This document shows, in pieces, positions 35,672 through 43,551 of a DNA stretch of 62,358 nt (the first letter of the stretch is position 1; every line of letters starts with the position of its first letter). Under the pieces are notes generated by a model, which saw only the letters and a list, made by a program, of their open reading frames with translations, was not told the DNA's origin and did not search any database. The DNA comes from an uncultured Caulobacterales bacterium (GTDB taxonomy: Bacteria > Pseudomonadota > Alphaproteobacteria > Caulobacterales > Maricaulaceae): assembly GCA_937929915.1 (NCBI GenBank), contig CALFUN010000002.1, positions 1 to 62,358 on the forward strand, in the 5' to 3' direction. Made by a program: the position numbers and the translations under genes.

Positions 35672-36664
35672 ATGTCATCCCACATAATTTCTGAATATGT
35701 CCCAAATTTTGATGATGTAAAAGCTGCAGCGCACCGCCTTGAAGGCCATGCCATTAAAACTCAGCTTATAAACTCGCCTGTGATGAATGAAATGTGCGGC
35801 CTTGATGTTTGGTTTAAACCCGAATGTAACCAAAAAGTTGGTGCGTTTAAATATCGCGGAGCGTTTAATCGCCTATCGGCCATGAGCGCAGATGAGCGCA
35901 AGCGCGGTGTGGTCGCTTATAGCTCAGGTAATCACGCGCAAGGCGTCTCACGCGCGGCCAAAGAACTCGGTATATCTGCCATTATTGTCATGCCCGAAGA
36001 TGCGCCTGCTGTGAAAGTCAAAGGCGTCAAAAATGATGGTGCGCAGATTATATTTTATGACCGCATGAGCCAAAGCCGTGAGCAAATTGCGGCTGATATT
36101 TCAGCGCGCGATGGCCGTATTGTCGTGCCGAGCTATGATGATCCTTATATTATCGCTGGCCAAGGTACAGCAGGGCTAGAGATCGCGCAATCGGGCCATG
36201 ATTTTGACGCGCTTATCACCTGCATTGGCGGGGGCGGATTATGTGCGGGAATTAGTCTAGCTATGAATGCGCTAAAACCTCGCACAAAAATATATGCTGC
36301 CGAGCCAGAGCATTATAATGACCACCAACTCTCCTTTTGCGCCAAACATCGCACAGCATTTGGCACAGCCCCGCCCACATTATGTGATGCGCTCATGACA
36401 CCTATCCCTGGCGAAATAACATGGCAGATAAATTCCAAGAGTTTGTCCGATGTTTTTACTGTGAGCGATAGAGATTGCCTCATGGCAATGGCTCTGGCGA
36501 AAAAAGAATTAGGCGTACAGTTAGAGCCAGGCGGAGCCGTGGCCATGGCGTCTGTTTTGAAAGGCAAGATGCCTAAGGAGCACAAAAAAATCGTCGTCAT
36601 CTTATCTGGCGGTAATGTTGATGATGATGTGGCTCGCCAAGCGGATGCGGTATTGGGCGTTTAA
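35672..36664 (+). CDS. Threonine/serine dehydratase family PLP enzyme
   Basis: Probable threonine ammonia-lyase or serine dehydratase/racemase of fold type II. The PLP lysine is Lys60 in GAFKYRG, with the phosphate cradle GGGGL near residue 189 and the SSGNHAQG substrate loop. At 330 residues it lacks the C-terminal regulatory ACT domains of biosynthetic IlvA. The catabolic form would produce 2-oxobutyrate or pyruvate. Ribosome binding site GGAGA precedes the ATG. Divergent from the acyl-CoA ligase across the tandem repeat. Confidence 0.9.
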   Translation: MSSHIISEYVPNFDDVKAAAHRLEGHAIKTQLINSPVMNEMCGLDVWFKPECNQKVGAFKYRGAFNRLSAMSADERKRGVVAYSSGNHAQGVSRAAKELGISAIIVMPEDAPAVKVKGVKNDGAQIIFYDRMSQSREQIAADISARDGRIVVPSYDDPYIIAGQGTAGLEIAQSGHDFDALITCIGGGGLCAGISLAMNALKPRTKIYAAEPEHYNDHQLSFCAKHRTAFGTAPPTLCDALMTPIPGEITWQINSKSLSDVFTVSDRDCLMAMALAKKELGVQLEPGGAVAMASVLKGKMPKEHKKIVVILSGGNVDDDVARQADAVLGV

Positions 36665-36667
36665 TAT

Positions 36668-38740
36668 CTAACGCCTGCCTCTATTGAGATCTGCTTCAAG
36701 CTGGTTTGGCCCGATATTGCCGTTTAACCGCGCCCTGTAGACTTGCATGTTTTCCATAACGCGCTGAACGTAATTTCGGGTTTCCGAGAAAGGCACTTTT
36801 TCAAGCCAATCTATCGCGTCAACTTGGCTGTCGCGCGGGTCGCCATAGGCTTTAATCCATGCATTTGCGCGGTGCGGACCAGCATTATAGCTCACTGCGG
36901 CAAGGATATATGAGCCATCAAACCTATCAAGCAAATCATGTAAATGCAGTGCGCCTAGATTGGCTGCATAATCACCGTCAGAGCCAAGACGCTCGCGGCT
37001 ATATGGGACACGGTGCTTTCGGGCCGTGGCTTTTGCCGTGCTGTTTATCATTTGCATGAGGCCATAAGCCTTGGCGCTGCTGACAACATTGGTTTCAAAT
37101 TCGCTTTCTTGCCGTGCAATCGCATATACAAATGGCATGTCAAATTTCGCGGGCAGGGCGTCAATCGCAGCTATTGTGGGATAACCTGAATCTGTGAGCA
37201 TGGTCTGAAACCGCCCTGCTTGTTTTGCGGCTCGCACAGAGGGCCGCATAAAGCCATAATCTTTGGATAGCTGCGAGAGCAATGACAGGCCAGATTCATC
37301 GCTGAGTTCATCATCTAAATGAAAGGCAAATTGCGAGAAATATCGTGTTTCGCCAGCTTCGCCAAGAATATGCAACGCCCGCACGCGCCGGTCACTTTCA
37401 AATAGCGCTTTGGATTGATCTGAGACCAGCTCTGGCGGTAAGGATATTTGTGCAAGCGCGCCATCTTGTTTGGCAGAGGCAAGCTGTCCGTAATATGTGT
37501 TGGGATAGCGCGCTGCTTCGGCGTAATAAGAATAGGCTTGCCCATCACCGAGCACGTCATGCGCGCGGCCAATCCAATAGCTCGCACGGGCCAAAGATAC
37601 AGGCCGAGATACACCATTTTTGAGGCGCGTGAAATGTTCAAGCGCGATTTTAGGGCGGCCCAGATGTATAAGAGATGTCCAGCCCGCGAGAAATTCAGCT
37701 TCGGCAAAGCTGGCGCCGCGCGTAAGGCCGTGATTTGTCACAAGACCATATAGGCTTGGGTAATCTTTTTCTTGAATAGCCCAATAGGCCATGATTTTTT
37801 TCTCACGCCAAAGCGCTTCTTTGCCATCTTCGGATTGCGGCGGTGTGGTGATGTCTAGATATGTTGGCAGGGCATATTGTTTTGTGCGTTTCTTACGCCG
37901 CCATTTCCCGCGTTCATAAAGCAGGCCTGCATCTTTTTTCAGGCTGGCTGGAACAGCCTTTAATGCAGCGTCCATGCCAGAGCCGTTTTGCGCTAATTTT
38001 AGCCGTGCTGTCATAAGCGCACGGTTGTCACGATCCATATGCGAAAGCAGAGCATTGGCTTTGTCATAATGCCTGCGGCCTTGCCAGATAAGATGGTCGG
38101 CTCGGGCGGCGTGATCGGCTTTTGTCAAACGTTTGCGATATTGGCTAAAGAGTTTTTTCTGGCGATCACGGGTGAGTTTACTTTCCCGCCAAGCCAGCCT
38201 TAGCCATTTGTCGCCATTGCCTGAATTTCCAAGCTTGTAATGCGCGCGCGCCAAAGCCGCGCGGCCTTCGCCAGAGACGGGATCACGCAGCGCAAAGAAA
38301 GCTATTGTGTCATTGGCAGATAAAGGACTGTCAAACATTCGGCTTTCGGTTTTGGCTTGTATTGAAACCATGCGCGGCCAGTCAGATAAATTATTCACAA
38401 CATATTGCAGGTCTTCTATAGAGGCATTGCGATCTCTGGCTGCGCGCAGCCAGCGCAATATGTCTTTGGCTGTTGGGTCGTCAATTTTTCGAATGTCGCG
38501 CTCAAGACTTTTCCAACTGCCAGCTTTTACATTGCGTAAACCGTGACGAAATTGTTTCGCGTCTGATTTGGATAGGTAACTGGACAGTGCTGGCGGCGCG
38601 GGCTTAATGCGCGGTATTGGGATGGCGGCATATGCGGGCAGGGCGAAAATGGGTGTAAATGTTGAGGCAGAAAAACTAGCAGCGCATATGGCCGCGAAAA
38701 CTGATTTTTTCTGTATCATAGGTTTCATTTCCAAAGTCAT
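36668..38740 (-). CDS. slt: Soluble lytic murein transglycosylase
   Basis: Periplasmic enzyme cutting the MurNAc-GlcNAc bond of peptidoglycan to form 1,6-anhydro ends. The N-terminal signal peptide ends near PAYA; a long superhelical alpha domain (about 50-510) precedes the catalytic domain. The catalytic Glu near residue 545 lies in ARQESEF, followed by the AYGLMQM motif and VSYNAGP. Length 690 residues. The exact ATG is uncertain (38740, 38728 or 38719). Next to dapA-smpB as in other alphaproteobacteria; anmK in this window handles its products. Confidence 0.94.
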   Translation of the reverse strand: MTLEMKPMIQKKSVFAAICAASFSASTFTPIFALPAYAAIPIPRIKPAPPALSSYLSKSDAKQFRHGLRNVKAGSWKSLERDIRKIDDPTAKDILRWLRAARDRNASIEDLQYVVNNLSDWPRMVSIQAKTESRMFDSPLSANDTIAFFALRDPVSGEGRAALARAHYKLGNSGNGDKWLRLAWRESKLTRDRQKKLFSQYRKRLTKADHAARADHLIWQGRRHYDKANALLSHMDRDNRALMTARLKLAQNGSGMDAALKAVPASLKKDAGLLYERGKWRRKKRTKQYALPTYLDITTPPQSEDGKEALWREKKIMAYWAIQEKDYPSLYGLVTNHGLTRGASFAEAEFLAGWTSLIHLGRPKIALEHFTRLKNGVSRPVSLARASYWIGRAHDVLGDGQAYSYYAEAARYPNTYYGQLASAKQDGALAQISLPPELVSDQSKALFESDRRVRALHILGEAGETRYFSQFAFHLDDELSDESGLSLLSQLSKDYGFMRPSVRAAKQAGRFQTMLTDSGYPTIAAIDALPAKFDMPFVYAIARQESEFETNVVSSAKAYGLMQMINSTAKATARKHRVPYSRERLGSDGDYAANLGALHLHDLLDRFDGSYILAAVSYNAGPHRANAWIKAYGDPRDSQVDAIDWLEKVPFSETRNYVQRVMENMQVYRARLNGNIGPNQLEADLNRGRR

Positions 38741-38867
38741 TTAAAGTCCCAGCCACATTGACGTTAAACCCTCTCTTGCATCCTACATGGAAAGAGCGTT
38801 AAGAGGCAGCAGAAATCGGGAACCTTCCCAAAATTTAATACCACATAGCGCTATATGAAAGACGAAT

Positions 38868-39743
38868 ATGGTTAAAGGGTCGATAACAGCTTTAGTCACA
38901 CCATTTAAAAATGGGCAAATAGATGAACAAGCGTTTCAAAAACATGTTGAATGGCAAATAGACAGCGGCACGCACGGCCTTGTTCCCTGCGGGACTACAG
39001 GCTCGTCGGCAACGCTCACAGATGATGAGCATAAGCGCGTGATTTCGCTTTGCGTTGAAGCGGCGGCTGGCCGTGTCCCTGTGATCGCGGGGGCAGGATC
39101 AAATGAAACGCGCGTATCTATTGCTTATGCCCAACATGCCAAAGATTTAGGGGCTGATGCAGCGCTTGTTGTAACGCCTTATTACAACAAACCATCTCAA
39201 GAGGGCATTTATCAGCATTTTAAAGCGATCGCCGATGCCGTTGATATTCCAATCATTGTTTACAATATCCCAGGCCGTAGTGTTGTTGACATTAACAATG
39301 ATACAATGGGACGTCTGTCTAAGCTGCCAACCGTGATTGGCTGTAAAGACGCGACGGGTGATATTACGCGCGTGGCAGGTTTGATTGACCGCTGCGGTGA
39401 GGATTTTATTCAGCTCTCAGGTGATGATCCGTCATCTTTGGGTCATAGCGCTCATGGTGGCCGCGGTGCTATTTCTGTTGGATCTAACATTGCCCCTGCG
39501 CAATATGCTGCGTTTCATAATGCAATGCTCGTAAAAGATTACATTAAAGCGCAAGAATTGAACCAAAAATTGGATCGGTTGCATAAAGATTTATTTCTAT
39601 GCCCAAGCCCAGCGCCCGCCAAATATGCGCTCTCATTGATGGGGCGTATGGAAGCTGATGTGCGTCTGCCAATCACGCTTTGTGTAGAGAGTACAAAGCT
39701 AGCTGTAAAAGCTGCGATGATTCGCGCGGGGATTGCGATTTAG
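38868..39743 (+). CDS. dapA: 4-hydroxy-tetrahydrodipicolinate synthase
   Basis: First committed step to diaminopimelate and lysine: condenses pyruvate with aspartate semialdehyde. Schiff-base Lys160 lies in IGCKDATGD. Tyr132 and Arg137 are in VYNIPGR, and Thr43-Thr44 in the GTTG loop. The loop reads GTTGSSATL, where most family members have Glu after GTTG. Length 291 residues. Only two bases separate its stop from smpB. No lysine riboswitch is visible upstream. Confidence 0.96.
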   Translation: MVKGSITALVTPFKNGQIDEQAFQKHVEWQIDSGTHGLVPCGTTGSSATLTDDEHKRVISLCVEAAAGRVPVIAGAGSNETRVSIAYAQHAKDLGADAALVVTPYYNKPSQEGIYQHFKAIADAVDIPIIVYNIPGRSVVDINNDTMGRLSKLPTVIGCKDATGDITRVAGLIDRCGEDFIQLSGDDPSSLGHSAHGGRGAISVGSNIAPAQYAAFHNAMLVKDYIKAQELNQKLDRLHKDLFLCPSPAPAKYALSLMGRMEADVRLPITLCVESTKLAVKAAMIRAGIAI

Positions 39744-39745
39744 CC

Positions 39746-40222
39746 ATGGCAGCCAAAAAGGCCGATCCGAATAATAAAACCATAGCTGAAAACCGCCGCG
39801 CGCGGTTTGATTACGCGGTTGAGGATACTTTTGAGGCGGGCATTGTTCTGGTTGGAACGGAGGTCAAAGCGCTGCGCGAAGGGCGGGCCAATATTGCAGA
39901 GAGTTATGTTGCGATTGAAGGTGAAAATGCCATGCTCATCAATGCTAATATTCCGATTTATCCGCCTGCTAGCCAGTTTAATCATCCGCCCACGCAGCCC
40001 AGACGGCTTTTGCTCAAACGCCGCGAGATTAACAAGCTCATGGCGCAAACACAGCGAAAGGGGCGTACGATTGTACCGCTGAAAATGTATTTTAACGATA
40101 AAGGCATTGCCAAACTGCTTATCGGTATCGCTACAGGTAAGGATAATCGCGATAAACGCGACACGCAGAAAACCCGAGATTGGCAGCGCGATAAAGCTCG
40201 AATCATGCGTGAACGAGGATGA
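39746..40222 (+). CDS. smpB: SsrA-binding protein SmpB
   Basis: Brings tmRNA to stalled ribosomes for trans-translation. The 158-residue protein has the core [19 protein letters not shown] and the [10 protein letters not shown] motif, and ends in a basic tail ([14 protein letters not shown]) that enters the mRNA channel. ATG 39746 directly follows the dapA stop; it lacks a strong ribosome binding site, so translation is probably coupled to dapA. No tmRNA gene was seen in the window. Confidence 0.96.
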   Translation: MAAKKADPNNKTIAENRRARFDYAVEDTFEAGIVLVGTEVKALREGRANIAESYVAIEGENAMLINANIPIYPPASQFNHPPTQPRRLLLKRREINKLMAQTQRKGRTIVPLKMYFNDKGIAKLLIGIATGKDNRDKRDTQKTRDWQRDKARIMRERG

Positions 40223-40368
40223 TTTTATATCGCTATCATACCATCACCGCCATAATTTAGCCATCAAATCAACTCTATGTGATGAAGAAGTGCGTGCAAA
40301 AGTGATATGCGCAGATTATAGCGGCGCATAATATTTTAATTATAAACCTAAAATAAGAGAGTGGTTTT

Positions 40369-41136
40369 ATGTCTATTTCTTTACGTGGTGTGGCTTTGAC
40401 AGCTTTGTCATCCGCCTTGCTATCATCAACAGCTCACGCGGGTATTTTTGATATGGAGCCTGCTAAAGGCGGGTTTTATGTCAGCGGCTTTGTTGGCGGC
40501 GCTTTCCCATTTGACGCGGAATTTGAAGGTACCCAAAGCCCAGGGGCTGGCGTACCAGGCGCGCCAGGCGCACCTGCAAATGTCGAAGTTGATTTTGGTA
40601 CAGATGCGTTTTTTGGCGGCGCTGTTGGCGCGCAACTCCCTTTTAAGTATTGGAAAATTTTCCACCCCCGCCTTGAAGTAGAAGTCAGCCGACTCGAAAC
40701 AGATGTTGATGACGGCAGCTTCAATAATGGTGATCAAAGCTTTAGCGGTGATCAAGGCATCACATTCTACCTTATCAATAATAAATCTGACATACAGTGG
40801 GCCGAAGACCAGCGTATTATTCCTTACTTTGGAGGCGGTTTAGGCCTTGCAAGCGTAAATACAGATGTTCAATATTTCCCAAATAATGGTGTTGCAACAA
40901 CGGCAACATTTGCTTTGGAAGGCGATGAAACCGTTTTTGCAACAGTATCTAATATTGGTGTGACTTTTAAAACAAATAGCAACATCGATGTTTATACCGA
41001 AGCTCGTTATTATAAGCTTTATGACGTTGACACGCAGCGTGTATTTGTTGGCGGCGGCGCAAACCAATTTAATGCAAATCTTGATGATAATACGGATGGT
41101 ATCACCGTGACGGCGGGTATGCGCATTAATTTCTAA
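40369..41136 (+). CDS. Outer-membrane beta-barrel protein
   Basis: A 255-residue exported protein: signal peptide to about residue 23 (SSTAHA), then alternating amphipathic strands of the OmpA/Opacity-like eight-stranded type. It ends TAGMRINF, the terminal Phe recognised by BAM. A Gly/Pro/Ala-rich loop (SPGAGVPGAPGAPAN) at about residues 57-72 is probably extracellular. Single gene with its own terminator. Function unknown; perhaps structural or adhesive. Confidence 0.85.
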   Translation: MSISLRGVALTALSSALLSSTAHAGIFDMEPAKGGFYVSGFVGGAFPFDAEFEGTQSPGAGVPGAPGAPANVEVDFGTDAFFGGAVGAQLPFKYWKIFHPRLEVEVSRLETDVDDGSFNNGDQSFSGDQGITFYLINNKSDIQWAEDQRIIPYFGGGLGLASVNTDVQYFPNNGVATTATFALEGDETVFATVSNIGVTFKTNSNIDVYTEARYYKLYDVDTQRVFVGGGANQFNANLDDNTDGITVTAGMRINF

Positions 41137-41157
41137 ACCTGCATATTTAAATTTAGC

Positions 41158-41192
41158 AAAGCGTCTCTAGTTTTGGCTAGGGGCGCTTTTTT
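41158..41192 (+). terminator. Rho-independent terminator of the beta-barrel gene
   Basis: AAAGCGTCTCTAG pairs with CTAGGGGCGCTTT over 13 positions (two G-U) around a six-base loop and is followed by more T residues. It lies 21 bases after the stop codon. Confidence 0.85.
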
Positions 41193-41216
41193 ATGGCAAG
41201 ACTTACGAGCTTGAGA

Positions 41217-41885
41217 CTATGAGTCTAAAAAAGCTTTGGCTTCGGCGAAGATTTTGAAAAACATATCTTCCGTTAAGCGCTTTGTATTGGTGTTGTAGCG
41301 CGAGCAGTGATAGCTCGAAATAAGGCGGCGGCCATCTTCTAAGTCATAGACTTTATGATGTCCAAACGGATAATCGGCTAACTTAAGACCAAGCGCACGT
41401 ATCGTACTATCGTGGCTAATTTTTCCAAGTGTTATAAGGACTTGCGCAGGTATCTTACGCTCTAATTCTGCTTGTAAATATTGACGGCACGTCCGAATCT
41501 CTATGCCGATTGGCTTATTTTGCGGCGGCACACAGCGCACAGCATTGGTGATTTTAGCATTTAATAAAACAAGCCCGTCATTGGCATGTTTGGCATATTT
41601 ATCATTGGAAAACCCATATTTTGCGAGTGCGTCATAGAGCAAATCTCCAGCCCAATCTCCCGTAAAGGGTCGCGCTGTTTGATTGGCGCCGTGCAGTCCA
41701 GGTGCAAGACCGATAATGAGCAGCGCAGCGTTGGGGTCGCCAAAATTTGGCACAGGCCCGTTAAAATAATCTGGAAACTCAATTTTCTTCTCATTGATAA
41801 AGCTACGTAGCCGCGGACATTGCGCGCAATCATAATCAGGCTCTATTTGTTTAGAATTATGCTGCGCAGGCTTTTGATCTGGCAT
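41217..41885 (-). CDS. Uracil-DNA glycosylase, family 5 (UDGb-like)
   Basis: DNA repair glycosylase with the family 5 motif 1 GLAPGLHGANQTARPFTGD and motif 2 SYHCSRYNTNT. N-terminal cysteines (CAQCPR) with later ones (RCVPPQ, RTCRQ) fit the Fe-S cluster of this group, linking it loosely to the suf operon. Length 222 residues. It is the second UDG-fold gene of the window and of a different subfamily. It overlaps the end of the NYN gene by one base, so they form a unit. Confidence 0.88.
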   Translation of the reverse strand: MPDQKPAQHNSKQIEPDYDCAQCPRLRSFINEKKIEFPDYFNGPVPNFGDPNAALLIIGLAPGLHGANQTARPFTGDWAGDLLYDALAKYGFSNDKYAKHANDGLVLLNAKITNAVRCVPPQNKPIGIEIRTCRQYLQAELERKIPAQVLITLGKISHDSTIRALGLKLADYPFGHHKVYDLEDGRRLISSYHCSRYNTNTKRLTEDMFFKIFAEAKAFLDS

Positions 41886-42445
41886 TATTCATCATCCTCA
41901 TATTGCACATAATCACGTCTTGGCCGTCCGATAAGCTTATCCATCTCGGCTATATCAATAAAAGCATTGGCTTGGCGGCGCAGGGCATCGCCGAGCATTG
42001 GCGGATTTGATTTTAAGGTCGACACGACGGTTACGCGTGTCCCTTTTTCTTGCACAGCCATGAGCGCAGCGGCAAAATCCGCATCGCCAGAGAATAAGAT
42101 TATGTGATCGACATGCGGAGCTAGGGTGAGCATGTCCACGGCGATTTCAATATCCATATTGCCTTTAATCCGCTTGCGCCCGTCGCGGTCAGTTTGATGT
42201 TTGGCGGCTTTGCTAATGACGTGATAGCCGTTATAATCGAGCCAATCTATAAGTGGGCGGATGGGTGAAAAGTCAGCATCCTCGAGTAAGGCTGTGTAAT
42301 AATTAGCTTTTATAAGACGTCCTTTGCTTTTAAAAAGCTCAAGCATTTTTTTATAATCAATATCAAAATCCAACATTTTCATGGTGGAATAAAGATTGGC
42401 GCCATCAATAAAAATGGCTATGCGTTCGTCAGGGTAAAATGCCAT
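41885..42445 (-). CDS. NYN-domain (LabA/DUF88-like) putative RNase
   Basis: A 186-residue PIN-like protein. Conserved acidic residues are at FIDGANLY, in the GNMDIEIAVDML stretch, and in FSGDADFA. These match the NYN/LabA nuclease fold expected to cut RNA with a metal ion. ATG 42445 is chosen over a frame extension to 42484 because it has a short GAG site and avoids overlap with folK. Coupled to the UDG gene downstream; divergent from folK with only about 26 bases between starts. Confidence 0.88.
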   Translation of the reverse strand: MAFYPDERIAIFIDGANLYSTMKMLDFDIDYKKMLELFKSKGRLIKANYYTALLEDADFSPIRPLIDWLDYNGYHVISKAAKHQTDRDGRKRIKGNMDIEIAVDMLTLAPHVDHIILFSGDADFAAALMAVQEKGTRVTVVSTLKSNPPMLGDALRRQANAFIDIAEMDKLIGRPRRDYVQYEDDE

Positions 42446-42471
42446 AATGGGCTCACTTAGAAAATAATAAT

Positions 42472-42990
42472 TTGAAAAATCCACAAAATATAAAACCTAT
42501 CTATATTGCGTTTGGGGCGAATTTGTCCAATCCGAAATTGAGCTTTATCGCGGCGATAGGCGCGTTGGAGCGATACGGGGTCACTACGCTGCAAATGTCA
42601 GGGCTCTGGCAAAGTCCGGCGTGGCCAGCGGGCGGTCAGCAGCCTGATTATATCAATGCGTGCGGGCAGGTTGATTATGGTGGTGATGCGCGCGCGCTTC
42701 TTGATATTCTGCATAAGGTTGAGGCTGATATGGGCCGCGTGCGGAGTGTTAAAAATGCCCCGCGCGCATTGGATTTGGATTTGCTCGATTTTCGCGGGCA
42801 GATAATAGATACAGAGGGAATGATTATCCCGCATCCACGTATGTTATCGCGCGGCTTCGTGTTGTTCCCATTATCGGAAATTGCACCAAATTGGTGCGAT
42901 CCTGAGGACAATGAAGCGATTGAAAACCATATTGCACGGCTCCCATTGGTGGATGTTACGCCAATGCAGTGGGTGGGAGCAATGGATTGA
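42472..42990 (+). CDS. folK: 2-amino-4-hydroxy-6-hydroxymethyldihydropteridine pyrophosphokinase
   Basis: Folate synthesis enzyme transferring pyrophosphate from ATP to hydroxymethyl-dihydropterin. It has the HPPK start (YIAFGANLSNP), the ATP/Mg motif APRALDLDLLDF, and HPRML. Length 172 residues. The only in-frame initiator that preserves the conserved start is TTG 42472. The very short gap to the divergent NYN gene means both promoters would overlap the opposite coding regions. Confidence 0.92.
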   Translation: MKNPQNIKPIYIAFGANLSNPKLSFIAAIGALERYGVTTLQMSGLWQSPAWPAGGQQPDYINACGQVDYGGDARALLDILHKVEADMGRVRSVKNAPRALDLDLLDFRGQIIDTEGMIIPHPRMLSRGFVLFPLSEIAPNWCDPEDNEAIENHIARLPLVDVTPMQWVGAMD

Positions 42991-43092
42991 CCGTTTAACT
43001 GCGTGTAAACAGGCTTGCACTTGCTAAGAATCCATCATATAAGCAGGAGAATATGGCAGGCAGTAGACCTGCCTTTATCTATTGGAGACATC

Positions 43093-43467
43093 ATGGCCCG
43101 CGTTACAGTTGAAGATTGCGTTGAAAAAATCTCAAATCGCTTTGATCTGGTTTTACTCGCCTCGCACCGCTCGCGTAATATTTCGGCAGGTGCCGAGCTT
43201 ACCATTGACCGCGATAATGACAAAACGCCTGTTGTGTCTTTGCGTGAACTCGCGGAAGAAACGATTGACCTTGAAGATCTGCGCGAGAGTTTAGTTGTGG
43301 GTCTACAGCGTGTTATCCTTGATGATGATATGCCTGACGACGTCGAAGATGAAGCGCCTGTTCTTGCGCTTGAGCATGGCGAAGCTCAGCAAACTGAAAT
43401 GTCAGAAGCTGATCTTCTTCGCGCTCTGCAAGGTGACCGAGATAATGATAATTCTAGCCGGTTTTAA
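43093..43467 (+). CDS. rpoZ: RNA polymerase omega subunit
   Basis: Small subunit aiding RNA polymerase assembly and ppGpp response. The 124-residue protein begins [20 protein letters not shown], the standard omega start, with RSRNISAGA shortly after. The C-terminal half is an acidic extension typical of alphaproteobacteria. ATG 43093 has GGAGA upstream. It is followed by a terminator and then by the ppGpp synthetase gene, the usual order. Confidence 0.95.
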   Translation: MARVTVEDCVEKISNRFDLVLLASHRSRNISAGAELTIDRDNDKTPVVSLRELAEETIDLEDLRESLVVGLQRVILDDDMPDDVEDEAPVLALEHGEAQQTEMSEADLLRALQGDRDNDNSSRF

Positions 43468-43488
43468 TCTTGGTGAAATTTTCAAACG

Positions 43489-43513
43489 AACCGCCTTAAA
43501 CGGCGGTTTTTTT
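43489..43513 (+). terminator. Rho-independent terminator after rpoZ
   Basis: AACCGCC-TTAAAC-GGCGGTT followed by a run of T (43507-43513) separates rpoZ from rel. Only about 40 bases remain before the rel start, so rel must use read-through or a promoter overlapping this region. Confidence 0.85.
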
Positions 43514-43551
43514 ATGCCTTTAAAGCGTTTTAGGGGTTTGCCCCATTGCCT

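Noticed and set aside
38741..38867. Lysine riboswitch upstream of dapA
   Set aside because: The leader is only about 127 bases with no riboswitch-like helices or terminator.
40223..40368. tmRNA or other small RNA gene after smpB
   Set aside because: tmRNA is often near smpB, but the 146 bases hold no tRNA-like ends or CCA and are too short.
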